This document shows, piece by piece, positions 63,918 to 64,000 of a stretch of DNA of 64,000 nucleotides (positions are counted from its first letter, which is position 1; each line of letters begins with the position of its first letter). A program made the translations under genes and the position numbers. This DNA is from Aphrocallistes beatrix (lineage: Eukaryota; Porifera; Hexactinellida; Sceptrulophora; Aphrocallistidae): contig OY725505.1 in the NCBI GenBank assembly GCA_963281255.1, positions 124,001 through 188,000 of the forward strand, written 5' to 3'. The notes under the pieces are model-generated. The model searched no databases, was not told the DNA's origin, and saw only the letters and a program-made list of their open reading frames with translations.

Positions 63918-64000
63918 TTCTTGTCTGACATACGCTAACAATAGTTATACTTTAAAATAATAGTAAAGATGGATTAGTGCATATAATCTTTAGTTTGGTG

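Noticed and set aside
1..64000. tRNA, rRNA or CRISPR features
   Set aside because: I saw no tRNA cloverleaf signature, no rRNA sequence and no regularly spaced direct repeats. The repeats present are transposon-derived.

Overview
This is animal (metazoan) nuclear DNA. It is AT-rich and full of introns with GT-AG splice sites, and every recognisable gene is of animal type. The cadherins and the other proteins match vertebrate families only moderately, so an invertebrate is likely. I cannot name the phylum from sequence alone. Exon coordinates below come from reading splice sites and checking phase, and from comparing the proteins with family sequences as I know them. No search was run.

Left third (about 613-32865): a tandem duplication of a roughly 16 kb block. 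Each copy holds one complete 18-exon gene for a giant CDH23-like cadherin: signal peptide, 25 cadherin repeats by my count, a CDH23-type membrane-proximal domain, one membrane span and a short tail ending in a PDZ-ligand-like Ser-Asn-Ile. Gene A is 723-15773 and gene B is 16372-31368. Both read through without a frameshift (about 2952 and 2951 residues). Between them is a broken copy of the promoter-proximal region and first exon of TRAPPC8 (about 16000-16258). It marks the duplication junction: the copied block ended inside TRAPPC8 exon 1. Several transposon-like insertions sit in gene A introns and are missing from gene B. One non-coding block and the tail exon are almost identical between copies while the tip of the ectodomain has diverged.

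Middle (32731-42187): an intact TRAPPC8 gene (12 exons, TRAPPIII vesicle-tethering subunit). Its introns carry several foldback or MITE-like inverted repeats, and intron 3 seems to use a GC donor.

Then about 12 kb (42188-54509) without a protein gene I can support. It holds short hAT-like and pogo/mariner-like MITEs with readable target-site duplications, a degenerate tandem repeat and three TATA-box-like sites. It is probably the 5' regulatory region of the next gene.

Right (54510-64000): a plus-strand gene of unknown identity starts at 54510, with low-complexity, Pro/Ser/Asn-rich N-terminal exons and a TATA box upstream. It runs off the window. Two complete minus-strand genes lie inside its introns: WDR24 (GATOR2, amino-acid signalling to TORC1; 55613-59741) and WDTC1/adipose (WD40-TPR substrate receptor; 61557-63917).
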